64,000 bases of DNA from Sycobia sp. Sy_11 (GCA_018907035.1 JACCIC010000048.1:1643001-1707000); one strand, 5' to 3'; counted from the first letter of the stretch, positions 1 through 10,659 are shown. Translations and numbers: made by a program. The notes: a model not told the origin generated them from the sequence alone.

Positions 1-25
1 TCCAAACAGTCTGTTCCTTCCCTAC

Positions 26-836
26 CTATTGAGGTTCCTCTGTTATTTCTGCCTGTAGCAGATTTTCTATTACTCCTATCGACTCCCTTTGGAACGTAAT
101 CCTAATGTCATCGTATTTGGGAGAAACGGGCAGTACGTGGTCTGGTGTAGCCGCCTCACCACATGAGCATCGATCACTTTCTTTCAGATGGAAACGAGAG
201 AGATAAGATCCGAAGTCTCCATGCCCAGTCAGAAATTGTATTAACCATCGCGACAGCCCGATGCAATCTGCCCCAATCCTATCTTTGACACTAGGTGGGT
301 AAAAATGTGTCAGCCTACCTTTTGTCGAATTATCCCATATTTCTTGCCAGTTATCAAGATATCTTTCCGATATCTCTCGCTCGGCATGATGTTGGTTATC
401 AAGCGACGCTGCATTTTTACGGTTTGTATACAGTTCCGCTCTACGTCTGCATTCTAGCACAATGGGGAGACGCATGTCTTTGAGTACCTGATAACTTGCG
501 TTGCTGTTCCATACACATCAAATCGTACCACCCTGCCGCTGCGTATACAGCGATAGATATGAACAGCCCGGTATAGATAGTCCTAAGCACCTTAAATTCA
601 AGGCCCCATTCCCATCTTGCCGGACGTCCGATCCTGTTAAATAAATCCACACATTTGGATTGTACTGCTTTCAAACGGCAACCCATTTTTAGATGGTCGC
701 CGAAGTGTATTCCAAGGTATCTAACACTTTCTAATCTCTTCAGCTTCGAGCCGCGGATTTTAATGAGACGGGAGACTTTCGGGTGAAGATGGCCTCTCAA
801 GATCAACATTCCACATTTTTGAGAGGCTAGCCTCAT
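26..836 (-). pseudogene. Non-LTR retrotransposon ORF2, RT C-terminal half (R1-like)
   Basis: Two overlapping reading frames (836-441 and 475-26) give the region after the reverse transcriptase palm of an R1/I-type ORF2. The first carries the thumb-like stretch with the LGIHFG motif typical of this group (ESVRYLGIHFG). The second has the C-terminal Cys/His motif CSCGEAATPDHVL and ends at its own stop. The change of frame near 441-475 shows at least one frameshift. In the living family this protein nicks target DNA and copies the element RNA into the break. The neighbouring RT palm (840-1050) and endonuclease (1088-1447) lie on the same strand in the expected order, so this is one decayed element. 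The R1-clade assignment is by motif memory and is moderately sure. Confidence 0.75.
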
Positions 837-839
837 TTT

Positions 840-1060
840 ATTGAGGCAATACTAAGATGGCATTTCTTCTAGCCTATCCTTTCGATCTCTCTACGCGCCT
901 CTCCCTCACTTCGAGCGCGATGTCGTCGGCGTAATCGATGATCTCACACTCTAGTCTTGAGAGCTGCCAAACAAGAGGATCAAGGACAAGGTTCCACAGA
1001 GTTGAACCCAGTACGGATACCTGTGGGCATTCCTAATTGATTCGAAGTTGTACGTAAGGA
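840..1060 (-). pseudogene. Non-LTR RT palm fragment with YADD motif
   Basis: On the minus strand this reads GCPQVSVLGSTLWNLV, matching the CPQGSVLGP box of non-LTR reverse transcriptases, and shortly after it the catalytic DYADDIAL (bases near 918-936). A stop follows soon after. Both catalytic aspartates of motif C are kept, but the fragment is short. Everything between the endonuclease and this box (fingers and motif A) is missing, so a large internal deletion has removed about half the RT. Confidence 0.75.
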
Positions 1061-1087
1061 TACGGAGGCTATTCAGGTAATCTCGTA

Positions 1088-1447
1088 TTAGCTTATAAAG
1101 ACCCCTGGGTCACGCTTTACTTTGGCTCGATTTGTAGCCCTCTTCATCCTATTTAACTCAGGGTTAATCAAAGTATGCATCCTCACTTTCACCTCCGCAA
1201 AGTGTGTGTTAGTCAGGTGCGTCAATTTCAGCACTGTCAATTCAGGATTGACGACGACTATTGCCGCCCAGAGGATAAGCCCATCCACATATACCATTCT
1301 CTTGCGCATGCCGAACCCCCCTATTCGGCCAGTGCGCTGGTATGGGTCCTGAAGAAGTAGGATGTCTACTCCATTTTCTATGCATTTGGTTCTTATTTCA
1401 GGAGTGACCCTGCGCGCTCTTCTAGCATTTAGCTGCGCAAAGCGCAA
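1088..1447 (-). pseudogene. Non-LTR retrotransposon ORF2, APE-type endonuclease N-terminus
   Basis: The 119-residue frame starts MRFAQLNARRARRVTPEIR and continues with DILLLQDPY, then AAIVVVNPELTVLKLTHLTNTHFAEVKV. This is the start of the apurinic-like endonuclease/exonuclease/phosphatase domain of R1-type ORF2 proteins: the N of the first strand (QLN) and a (E/Q)-P-Y box. The usual catalytic E of the box reads Q here (LLLQDPY), which would damage metal binding. The domain breaks off after about 95 residues and is followed by unrelated sequence, in keeping with the internal deletion. Confidence 0.7.
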
Positions 1448-1484
1448 ATCAGGCCCACTTTGACTCTTTCGTACTCCACTGTCT

Positions 1485-2095
1485 ATAATCCGTGGAGTTC
1501 ACTAGCTTCTCCATGGCAGCTTTCTACGCTGGGCACTTTTGTCCTTTGAGCCGTGATTGTGCGGTCTCTTTGATTTTTTGGGGCTATCTCTTTATTTTTA
1601 CATTCCTTGCTGCCATGTCCCCCCTGAGCATGAGTTGTGGGAGCAGCATTGTTCTGCCTTACAATGCTTGGCTACATGTTCGTAGCCCTCACACTTAAAA
1701 CATTGTGAAACTCGGAGGTAATCCTGCACGCGGCACAAGAGTGACTCAATATAGACTCTTTGACGGTGTAGAAGTTTTTCTCTGATATCCGGTGTAACCT
1801 CCGCAACTCAGTTTATGACTGCATCGCTCTTCTAGTTCCTCGCGAAGCGGGGTTTGAATAATTCAGAGAATTCTTCTCTTGTTGAGGTCAGGTCCTCGTT
1901 TTGCTGAAATATGACCGAAGTTCTGTTGTCTGAAGATCTGTCCTTGGATACGTTATAGACAATAAGCCTCGGCTTGCCCCATTCTGGTGGCTCGATATCG
2001 AAAAGATTCTGTAAGCTTTTCGAGGCTGTAATCTCTCTAGCCCCGTTTCTCTTGCTGTCTCCACTAATAGTCCTTTCATGGCCTCTCTAAGCTTC
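1485..2095 (-). pseudogene. Non-LTR retrotransposon ORF1 (gag-like) remnant with CCHC knuckle
   Basis: Minus-strand translation near 1650-1710 gives CFKCEGYEHVAKHC, a perfect C-x2-C-x4-H-x4-C zinc knuckle, followed by a second Cys-rich stretch. Upstream (2079-1888) is an open frame of 63 residues without recognisable motif. This is the gag-like ORF1 that precedes ORF2 in R1/I-type elements, broken by several stops. It is the 5' part of the element seen at 26-1447. Confidence 0.6.
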
Positions 2096-2104
2096 CTAAT
2101 TTGA

Positions 2105-2369
2105 ATAAAGTAAACAACTCAAGGATGACATTCATATTCAACTAAAACTATTCATTAAATCGCAAAATGTGGCATAAAAAATCTCCACTCATTGAATGGA
2201 GGTGATGATGATCATGAAGCCAATTTACTATATAAAAATGACGATTAATTATAATATAAATATGTGCCAAATGTACGATAAAGATATATATACGTCATAT
2301 TATTAAACCAAACGAAAATTTCTATAACAGATCGGCGGGGCAAAAGGTGATATTTTACATACGAGCGCG

Positions 2370-2408
<39 letters not shown>

Positions 2409-4019
2409 CGACAGCAACCGGGCAGCTGCAGAGAAGCTCCTCAGAGATTCGCGTATCCGAATCTCTACACAGCCTCAATGGTTTGTCCACGGAAGCGCCA
2501 AATCAACACGCCTTGCACACCCCACACAAATTATTCACGCTGGCGTTGCTTCTTTATACGACATACACGTTCAAAACTTACCGCACAAAATTATAACCCG
2601 ATTTCTCTGGTCTGAAGGCTTTTCCAAGGAGATATGCTTTCCTATACGAAGGCTAGATACAAAGTGCAGTTTTGTCCGCGCGGGCAAGCATAGTTGTCTC
2701 AAAACCAGAGGGGATTTTGTTCCGGCGCTAATTTAGTGCAAATAGCCTGTTTTTTTATTATAGGATAGCCCTATAGTTGAGTGAAGGAACTTTCGCCAGT
2801 GTAGAGAAAGCATAAAAGCCAACGACGGTTGGCAGGTGGACTTTTTCTGGTTTTCTCAGAAAATCACAAGAACTGGGATAATTACTTATACGAACTGCAA
2901 TTTTTTTTTACAAGAATCATCTTCAGAACTACAACTATTAGTTTGAGCTCTGTTTCGAGGACCTCCTCAAAGGACAGACTTTCCCTTCTTCTTATTTATA
3001 ATTATTTCCTTTTATTTACGTCTTTACTAGAATAACTCGGATTTGTCTAAATTATAAGTTCTTTGTGTGGAAAGTAGCACCAAGTGTGCAAGTGGTAAAT
3101 AGTGCCAAATTATTAAAGTAGTAAAAAACATCAAACTTTTAATAGTATGTCTTGCGTAGAGAATTCACTACTTTTGTGTAGAGAATTCACTTGAACAAAC
3201 TATTATTTTTTATAATTTTAAAAATATAGATTGTGTTACAATTAGATTATTTTACCCGGTCTACCGTCTACTCCTGCAAATAATTCTTACCCTCTCAAGT
3301 AATATTAGAGTGCTACTGCGTAAGCTATCCCTAGGAGGATAGGAACGTATATTTTTATTTTATACATTAATTTCTTTTGCTTTGTGCTAGATGTATTATT
3401 AGAATATTTATTATAGAAAGTTAAAATTTAAATTTTAATACTTCACATAGTCTATACATTTACAACTAATTCACATGTAAATTGGTACAATCAGATGTTT
3501 ACGGGGGTTTTCGTTGGGGAATGGAATCCGAGTAAGTCACCAGTAAGTTAGAAAACCGTTTCTGACAGTTTATTATGTTTAATTACGTCAACAGCGGAAA
3601 CTTGCAGATCCAAAACTGTCGACGACATTTATATAGAATGTATACGAGAATGCATAGCATCACTAATTTATATACTTACTGGCGACTTATCGGCGACCTT
3701 TCGGTTTATACACACGGTATAAACATATTAGTGAGCAACAGTAGCTGCCTGCACAATAAGCGTATTATACGCAACTCATAGCAGCGCACGCCGCTTGCAA
3801 GTATGCGATTTTCTTGTCGGTACCGTACAATTTTCTGAAAATTTGAAGCAAAACATGAGAATAAATTATGTCGACGCACTGCAGGTACCAACTGTTGCTG
3901 TATTGACATACATGTTATCAACTTATAATGCTTTGCTTGTAATTCAGCTAAGCGTTGCCGATAATTAATGCGTCTGCGGAGTATTATCTAAGAGGAATAT
4001 ACATAGCTACAAGAATAGT
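2105..4019. other. Intergenic stretch, no gene recognised
   Basis: A (CT)n tract lies at about 2373-2404. It is followed by a less AT-rich block (2405-2740) that is open on the plus strand for 129 residues but has no recognisable domain; the frame runs through the CT tract and I do not call it a gene. A 14-bp direct repeat (gtagagaattcact) sits near 3155-3190. The rest is AT-rich with nothing I recognise. Confidence 0.5.
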
Positions 4020-4172
4020 TTAACTGTCATTATAATTTAGAATTTTAATTTTTATTTTTATTATTTTTGTATATTGATAAATTAATATTAATATAAATAT
4101 GTATTCAAATTATTACGTATTATTTTTGATTGATTTAATTGGACTGTAAGACCAATGAAAATATTTATTAAT
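4020..4172 (+). mobile_element. Penelope-like terminal fragment A
   Basis: It runs from aactgtcattataattt to ggactgtaagaccaat plus aatatttattaat. The same start and end signatures recur at about 4885-5121, 17990-18060 and, inverted, in 26340-26410. It stops exactly at base 4172, where the copia LTR begins, so the LTR inserted into or next to this fragment. The Penelope assignment rests on the hammerhead-like core in the related copies. Confidence 0.5.
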
Positions 4173-4388
4173 TGTTGGGATTATTCTGGCGAAGGTGTAA
4201 GTAATAAATATGTACAACAGAGTTTACTGATCTAAAGCACTGGTCTTTATTAACTGATCTAAAGTGATGAATATACGTCTGATCTATATGACTATCTATA
4301 ACGAACTAACTAGTCGCGAGCGCACGCACAATTGTTAAGTGCATATGTATAGTATAGTGCGCCCTAGAACAACCCACCAATTCTAACA
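4173..4388 (-). repeat. Copia 3' LTR
   Basis: Read on the minus strand the 216-bp unit starts TGTTAGAATTGGTGGGTTG and ends AATCCCAACA. It has TG...CA ends and the TGTT/AACA inverted termini usual for copia LTRs. A purine-rich tract lies directly upstream in element orientation. It is therefore placed as the 3' LTR of the copia element whose coding part lies at 5.2-9 kb. No second LTR copy was seen on the other side, and the flanks (ttaat / ctctt) are not a target duplication, as expected for one LTR of a broken element. Confidence 0.7.
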
Positions 4389-4410
4389 CTCTTTCTCGTT
4401 TTTTTCGGCG
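4389..4410 (-). other. Copia polypurine tract
   Basis: The minus strand reads CGAAAAAAACGAGAAAGAG directly before the LTR start TGTTAGAA. A purine run at this spot is the primer site for plus-strand DNA synthesis in LTR retroelements. Confidence 0.6.
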
Positions 4411-4533
4411 CACACATATATATTTTATTGATTAATCATTTATCTGGCTGAACATTTCCATGAGATACGTACCTTAAAATTTATTTAAACATCTATATTT
4501 CCTGAAACCGGCTAAAAGACATGCATAGAAGTT

Positions 4534-4536
<3 letters not shown>

Positions 4537-4577
<41 letters not shown>
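4537..4577. repeat. (TA)n microsatellite
   Basis: Pure TA run of about 40 bp, within the insertion that separates the copia LTR from its coding region. Confidence 0.9.
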
Positions 4578-4579
<2 letters not shown>

Positions 4580-4599
4580 TTTATTAATAGTGTATATAT

Positions 4600-5036
4600 T
4601 GAGGTCCTTGTATTAGTGTAGTAGAGGTAATGTATGTAGTAAGATCCTTGGCAATCATTTAGTGTTTAGCGAGAGTGGATGCAGACGGGTGACATGTATT
4701 ATATGCGCAGTTAATTTGATCTAACCATTGAGTCCCTGATGAGGAGCTGTAGCGAGCTCGAAACGTTGGACAAGTCTTCAATTAGGTAAGGGTATTGGGG
4801 ACAGTCAGACTGCACTTTACTAACAAAGAATTTTTTCAGCTAATATTTTATTTTCAGATTAGTCTACGGGGGTGAATGTAAACAAGGACAGTCTGACTGT
4901 CATTATAATTTTAATTTAATTTTTAATTTAATTTTTATTTTTAATTTTTATTTTATTTTTATTTTATTTTATTTTATTATTTTTTTTTTTTTTTTTTTTA
5001 TTTTTTTTTTATTTTATTTTTTATTTTTTATTTTTT

Positions 5037-5069
<33 letters not shown>

Positions 5070-5121
5070 TTTGGATTGAATTGATTGGACTGTAAGACCA
5101 ATAAACAAATATTTATTAATT
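4600..5121 (+). mobile_element. Penelope-like fragment B with hammerhead-like core
   Basis: A roughly 520-bp piece between the copia polypurine tract and the copia RT. It holds the hammerhead-like core (4733-4772), a gggtgaatg/acagtctgactgtcatt segment, a long T/A-rich tract (about 4905-5075) and the end signature ggactgtaagaccaat followed by atttattaatt. The order core, gactgtcatt, A/T tract, ctgtaagacc is the same as in the 17768-18060 copy. The left boundary is a guess. Confidence 0.5.
4733..4772 (+). ncRNA. Hammerhead-ribozyme-like motif
   Basis: The sequence reads gtcc, CTGATGA, G, gagct-gtagcg-agctc, GAAAC, then gttggac. CTGATGA and GAAA are the two conserved hammerhead core strands. 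Stem II is five perfect base pairs (GAGCT with AGCTC), and the outer gtcc can pair with ggac. Minimal hammerheads with a very short stem III are known in Penelope-like elements. Cleavage activity is inference. Confidence 0.55.
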
Positions 5122-5225
5122 AATTCATCTTTTTATTCAGTTTGGATATAAAATTTACTGTTTATCTACGTCGCTCCAATCTTCCTCATTGTGATCTATA
5201 ACAGACGTTTATGAAGATTTTATTC

Positions 5226-6893
5226 CTTTAGAATCAATCTACTGAGTCTAACACGTTGATCCGGTTTCAAACTCTTGGTAAAAATATCCGCTAACTGATC
5301 GGTCGATTTAATCCAGCTTATTGTTACTAAATCTCGTTTCAGGCATTCCTTTACATCATGTTTTTTATAATCTATCATATGCCTAAGTCTATTGTTTCCG
5401 TCGATTTTTGCACACTATTGTGCTGCTTGATTATCGCAGAACAGTTCTAAAGGATACATGTCCTTGCCTAAGATTTCCTTCAGAGAATTATGCAAAAATA
5501 CTAACTCTTGGCACGTTAAGCTCATTGTCACGTATTCAGCTTGATAAGTCGACAAAGCTACACTGGGTTGTTTTTGAGTGTTCCGACTCACTGTGTCTCC
5601 GTACAGCCCATTCAGGTATCCACAAGTCCTCAACGAATTTTTGCAATCGGATAGACTGGTGTCTGAAAAACTCTCAATTTTATTTCCTGCTCCGTTCAAC
5701 ACAATCCATTTATTTTTAGTTCCAGACAAATAATGAAAAAGCCTTCTAACCATGCTCCATTCGGCGTCAGTGGGATTAATCTGATGTCTTGTCAGAACGT
5801 TCACGTAATAAGTTATGACCGGCCTAGTCGCATTTGCTAAATATAATAATGAACCCACGATTTCTCTATACAGGGTGTTTCCTCGAGCATTATTATCCTC
5901 TATTCCTTCTTCTCGATTCTTACTGTTTTCATCTGAAATTGCTAAACTAGTAACCGGTGTTTTACTATGCCTAGCATTCACGAACCCCAACCGTTTAAGC
6001 AGTTTCTCTGTGAATTGTTCCTGAGACAGTTTCAGTACCTTTTTATTCTTGTCTCGCGCTATTCCTATTCCTAAATATTCTTTGGGTCTTTCGAATTGTT
6101 TCAGTTTAAATTCTTTATTTAAGCATTCCATTATGCGCGTCAGTTCTCTTTCGTCTCGCCCCATTATCAGTATGTCTTCTACGTATAGCAAGGGCGTACA
6201 TATGTTATCCTATCCTTATTTACAAACAGACACGGATCTAAATTGTTGGCTGTAAATCCATATTTTCCTATAACATTTGTGAATTTGATGTTCCATCTTT
6301 TAGGACTAGTTTTTAATCCATACAGAGCTTTCTTTAATTTTATTATCCTACGTTTTGATTGGATTCGTAAAACCCTTCTGGTACTCTCAGATATATATCT
6401 TCTTCAATTTCCCCGTATAGAAAAGCTGTCTCGATATATAATTGCTTAATATCAAGTCGAATTTGTTTGCGATCGCGAGGAAAAACCTGACTAATGTGAG
6501 TCGTGATACCGGTGCATATGTTTCGCGGACATCATATGCGTTTTTATCCTTAAACCCTCTTATAACTAATCTAGCCTTGTACGTGATATTATCTGAATTA
6601 TCTATTTTTTTCTTAAATGCCCATCGCGAGTCTAACACATTCGGATTTTTATCTATATTGTATACGTCGTTCAGGTTCATTTCTTCGAATACATCCTTTT
6701 CTATCATAGCTTTTAATTCTGATTTTATTGCCTGTTTCCATTTAAGACTTTCTGACGAATTTGTTGCCTCTTTATACGTTTGCGGATCTCGATTTATTTT
6801 TGCAAGTAATGCATAATGTTTCAATTCCATGTATAAGTTTGGTTTTTCTTTATCTAACGTGAATACTGCATTTCCTGTATGTTTCTTTGGCAT
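5226..6893 (-). pseudogene. Copia pol: reverse transcriptase and RNase H
   Basis: In element order: the RT start near 6893, with WAFKKK and YKARLVIRGF boxes; motif A near 6430; ALYGLK near 6330; motif C near 6180; RNase H with the YQAEYV box; and C-terminal text with QLADIFTKSL near 5290. The polymerase is dead. The first catalytic Asp of motif A reads Tyr (QLYIETAFL), motif C reads YVED where the family has YVDD, there are frameshifts near 6390-6490 and 6190, and a TAG stop at 5415-5417 lies inside RNase H. In a live element this domain copies the RNA inside the virus-like particle. Confidence 0.85.
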
Positions 6894-7005
6894 ACCTCTT
6901 TTCTTTGATTTTTATTCGTGACTCCTTATTTCAGCTTCTATTTCCTCATCTTTATCTCTTGACTCGAATTTAACATTTATTCTGTCTTCGATGTTAAAAT
7001 AGTCC

Positions 7006-7491
7006 CTATACTTTTTCTATGAACTTCACGTCGTGTGATTCGTACAGTTTTTGTTCTTCTGGAACGAGTATAGTGTATCCTACTGCGCTGTAACCTACTA
7101 GGAATCCTGTTCGTCCGGTCGCTACGAATTTTATATGATTTCCACTTTGTTTGCGAAATATTGTGACGCATTCGAAACGTTTCCACCTATGGGGTTCTAT
7201 TTTAAAGTTCTCCGCTAACATTTTTATGAGAACTTTATAATTTAACGATTTGTGTGGTGTTCTGTTATGAATGTGCACCGCTGTTTTCACTGCTAAATCC
7301 CAGCAGTTTACGTGTAATCCTGAATCCAGCATCATTGCTCTTACCTTGCGTTCTAAGGTTCTGTTAAACCCTTCAGCCACTCCGTTGTGCTGTGGAGTAT
7401 CTGGGCACGCCAGTTGCAACTCAGCTCCCAGATTGTTTAATATTTTCACTGTCTCTGCATTCGTAAACTCGGTGCCTTTGTCGCATCTCAA
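7006..7491 (-). pseudogene. Copia integrase, C-terminal part
   Basis: The 161-residue frame starts RCDKGTEFTNAE and has PQHNGVAEGFNRTLERKVRAMM. These are the second Asp and the Glu of the DDE triad (family text: RSDNGGEF and NGVAER.NRT). It continues into the VGYSAVGY and IFVEDVKFIE-like end of the copia integrase. Its first catalytic part is in the next frame (7488-8621), so a frameshift near 7490 splits the domain. Integrase joins element DNA to the host chromosome. Confidence 0.85.
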
Positions 7492-8621
7492 AGGTATACT
7501 TTTTCGTCTTTTCTGAACACGTTTCTAAAGCTTTTAATGCTTCTGTCTAGGTACAAAGGAGCATCATTCTTATGCTTCATCGGGTGAGCTATAGCTGCTC
7601 TCGAATAATCGTCTACTATTACTAATACAAACTTATAACTTTTGGGGTGTGCTAACGGACTGATAGGTCCCATGGTGTCTGCATACAAAATTTGCACAGG
7701 TCTTATTACAGCTCTTTGTCGAATATTCTCAAACGGTAGCCTAATCCTCTTAGCTAACAAGCATGCTTCCCATTCAGTGATTTCTTTCAATTTATCGGTA
7801 TCTATTTTTACACGCGATTCTAAATTCTGTTTAATAAATTCTATGACGTATTTTCTTGACGAATGATCTAATGTATAATGCCAAAGCATGATATCGCTGA
7901 TTTTAATTTTGTCAGCTTCTGTCATTGTTTTCTGCAAAATCTGTGACTCTATCTCTGCTTGACTCGAACTGTCATCAACACTGTGTACCTTTCTGTCAAT
8001 CGCAGTTGCCAATAGATCAGAGTCCCTACTAGCATCTGCTGGTACACTTTGCTCTCTATCTGAATCTTTTATTCGTTCTAGAGTTTTCTCATTATCTATG
8101 GCGGTTTCTTCCACTGAGCTACCCTTGCTACGCGTCATATATCTAGGTTCACTATCTGCAGCTTCAACTTTATAACTAGATATTTTATCCCTTCGCGGTC
8201 TAATTTTAATTACCCAGAATGGCGATTCGTCACTGTCTGAGATTATTGACTTCTTTGCTATCGGATCAAAAATGCATATTTTCTTATTATTCAGCCTTAT
8301 TTCTAGTCCCTGTTCTACGTACTTTTTAAGTGAAAATAAATTCTTAGCTAGATTTCTGAAATAAAGAACGTTATTTAATTTCATTTCTTTGCCTGTCGAT
8401 ACCGTCGCTCTTATGTCACCAAGGCCCTCTATATCTAGAGTCGCTCTTTTGTTAGCACATCTCACCTGATCTGTGAATCTCTTATCTAGTTTTTCAAAGG
8501 CTATCACGCATTTGCATAAATTCTCTGTCGCTCCCGAATCAGCAATGAATTTTGATACAGTATTCTTTCGCAATTTACGTAGATCAGTTGCAGAAAAATA
8601 ATTAAAATATGTTTCATGCAA
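7488..8621 (-). pseudogene. Copia protease, GAG-pre-integrase and integrase N-terminal part
   Basis: Residues 25-40 hold the aspartic protease site IADSGATENLC. Residues 245-275 (IMLWHYTLDHSSRKYV) are the His-containing GAG-pre-integrase box. Residues 300-345 (LYADTMGPISPLAHPKSYKF) contain the first integrase Asp and the VDDYSR box. A 60-residue acidic, Ser-rich linker lies between protease and pre-integrase. The catalytic residues seen here are intact, and only the frameshift at its end breaks the reading. It is the best kept part of this copia copy. Confidence 0.85.
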
Positions 8622-9170
8622 ATTCTTACCTTTGGGCGTCTCGCTCTCTTTCTCAGCAGAGAGGCCGAATGGGCGTGCATTTTTCCGCTCTTTCGGCGAA
8701 AATCTCGCTCTTTTGGCACTCGAATGCCCCGATCTATGTTTATCTCTCCTCTGGCTGAGGAGTTAGTCTCGTCTCGCTCTTGCTTGGCTTTACAAGCTTT
8801 AGCCACATGGCTGCATACCTTTTTACACCGGTAGCAGTATATTTGTCCGGAATTCGGACAATTTGCACTAATGTGCCCATTGGCTCCGCAATCAAAGCAC
8901 GATATTTCCGTGGATCGCCGAGTTCCGCGGGACGCCGGCCCTCTCCGCTCAAAGCGCGGGGACGATCGACCTCACCCGACACTCAGCAAGTTCACTTAGC
9001 GAGTCTCTCGGATTGGTTTAGCTGCTTCTACCTATACAATTACATCTTTTAGCTTACCAAGCCGCATCTTCAGTCCAGTGGTTCCTTCAACAAGGCAATC
9101 AGCAAGTACTGTCTTAGGAAGTGTTTCTGAAACAACGTTGTAGAATATGTCTCGTTTCTCACTGTCAGTC
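8504..9170 (-). pseudogene. Copia gag C-terminus with two zinc knuckles
   Basis: The frame of 8806-8504 is open further upstream than its first start codon. It reads CFDCGANGHISANC (C-x2-C-x4-H-x4-C) and then CYRCKKVCSHVAKAC (C-x2-C-x5-H-x4-C) near 8800-8900, followed by a basic and Ser-rich tail that overlaps the protease frame. Upstream, near 9060-9165, minus-strand text with LPKTVLADCLVEGTTGLKM resembles a gag capsid end but has stops. Nucleocapsid knuckles bind the element RNA. Confidence 0.7.
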
Positions 9171-10146
9171 AGTTTAGTCGCTCTAAATCGACTTCGCGAC
9201 TCAGTACGTATTTTAATCTATACAATTGTTTTCGCGCCGAAACACGAATTATTCTGCATTCTAATCTTTTATACTCTTTCAATTTTGCAATCATTTTACG
9301 CGGTGATTTTACTTCAACTATTTTCAAATAATAATTCATGTCTATATGATTAATAATTATTTCTCTAGTTCTATGCTTATCGTCTGCTACGCGTGTTTCT
9401 GAAAATCTCGATTCCGTCAAATCTCTGCTCATTACATAATCTAATCTCTTTGTTTTCAATTCTGTCATCAAGAAATCATTAAATATTTCGAATCGAATCT
9501 CAGAAGTTAGTCTATATTTCCGCAAACTATTCGTGTCTTTCGTAGTTACGCCTTCCAGTCGTTCTGTTAAAACATCAATTTTATTGTCGGATCTATTCTC
9601 ATTTAGTCTCTTTTCGACTAGTTCTTTTACCGTTCTCTCGATGTAATTTTCAATAGTCGTGTCTTTGTCAACGCATCTCACGTTTTGAATGTTTTGATTA
9701 TCAACCGTCACGTCGCGTCTCATCTTTTGAATCATTAGATTATCAACCGTCTCGTCGCGTCTCATCTTTTGAATCATTTGATTCTCAATCGTCTCGCTGT
9801 TTCTTTCAATTTGTGATTTTTCGAAATCGATTCTGTCTAATTTTGTTGCATTTCGTAGATCATTTATAAACATTTCTGTTTCACTCGACATGTTACGCAT
9901 CTCATTTCTCAGACTAACAACGTTCAGTTCTGAGTCAATGCTTTTATCAAAATGAAAATCTAAATTTTCAGAGATACTTAGGTTTCTCACGGATCTATGT
10001 ACATCGCTCTCCCATGTCCCGTCTAGTGCTCCTTGACAGATGATTGGTCTCTGCAGTCTCGTCGAATCTAAGGAATAAGGATTTTTTGATGAGATCCAAG
10101 CATTACTTAGTTCAGGCCAGGCAGAAGGACAGATCTCAGTTTCCAT
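9169..10146 (-). CDS. Gag-region ORF of the copia element, charged, with internal repeats
   Basis: The 325-residue frame lies 5' of the zinc knuckles, in the gag position. It is rich in E, R, N and D and carries a 14-residue tandem repeat (core MIQKMRRDETVDN, about three copies) encoded by a 42-bp DNA repeat at 9670-9821. The C-terminal part (ITHIDMNYYLKIVE-like) and the end near 9169 run toward the knuckle region. I cannot match it to a standard copia gag domain. It may be a diverged capsid, or a gag with an added repeat segment. It is open over its whole length, unlike the pol part. Confidence 0.45.
   Translation of the reverse strand: METEICPSAWPELSNAWISSKNPYSLDSTRLQRPIICQGALDGTWESDVHRSVRNLSISENLDFHFDKSIDSELNVVSLRNEMRNMSSETEMFINDLRNATKLDRIDFEKSQIERNSETIENQMIQKMRRDETVDNLMIQKMRRDVTVDNQNIQNVRCVDKDTTIENYIERTVKELVEKRLNENRSDNKIDVLTERLEGVTTKDTNSLRKYRLTSEIRFEIFNDFLMTELKTKRLDYVMSRDLTESRFSETRVADDKHRTREIIINHIDMNYYLKIVEVKSPRKMIAKLKEYKRLECRIIRVSARKQLYRLKYVLSREVDLERLN
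9670..9821. repeat. 42-bp tandem repeat, about three units
   Basis: Units starting gattatcaaccgtc at 9696 and 9738, and gattctcaatcgtc at 9780, are spaced 42 bp apart with few changes. The period is a multiple of three, so the frame is kept. Confidence 0.8.
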
Positions 10147-10182
10147 CTGCTGCGTCTTCTTCTCCTCGTTCTCTCTAGGCAG

Positions 10183-10654
10183 CTATGGATCAGCTGGTAT
10201 GATCACCTCTATGCTTTTGATGCGCGGCTTAGGCTTCTTCTGATCTTTTATGGTGTTGAGGTTTTGTACATGCATGCGTATCTTTTCACCCAGCTGAGCG
10301 GCCAAGATGGTAACCAGCTTTTGATTCGCCTTTTGCTGTTCTCGGAAGAACTCTGCTCTCTCTTTTACGGCCTCTATTTTGCCCTCTATCAGTTTAGAAT
10401 CGCTTCTGCGTTCTAAGTCTTCCAAGGCGCAGTTCGTCACGGGGAACGGCCGCTCTACCTAGTACTTCCAGTATATCCGACCGCAGCACCTTGACACCGG
10501 CTGGCAATTCTGATAATCGTCTAATCGTCTCCCTTTCTATGTTGGTCAACAGATTACCGACCTGCAAGATTTTACTGTCTGCAAAATATATATAAAGGCT
10601 TTTGGCGTCCGGGCTCGCCAGCAAGACATAAATGCGTGTCCCTTCTCCAAGCAA
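10183..10654 (-). pseudogene. Coiled-coil ORF upstream of copia gag (frameshifted)
   Basis: Two frames overlap at 10394-10440. The upstream one (10654) has LASPDAKSLYIYFADSKIL, and the downstream one (10440) reads on through KIEAVKERAEFFREQQKAN to KPRIKSIEVIIPADP. The overlap suggests a single protein of about 150 residues broken by one frameshift. The middle is heptad-like and charged, probably a coiled coil. It lies directly 5' of the gag-region ORF on the same strand, so it may be the start of the element's gag or an added ORF. I do not recognise the family. Confidence 0.35.
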
Positions 10655-10659
10655 ATACA

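Noticed and set aside
2347..2736. 129-codon open frame
   Set aside because: It begins in a CT repeat and shows no motif; coding status is unsupported.
9670..9821. CRISPR-like regular repeat
   Set aside because: The units are directly adjacent 42-bp coding repeats without spacers, inside a gag-region ORF of a eukaryotic retroelement.
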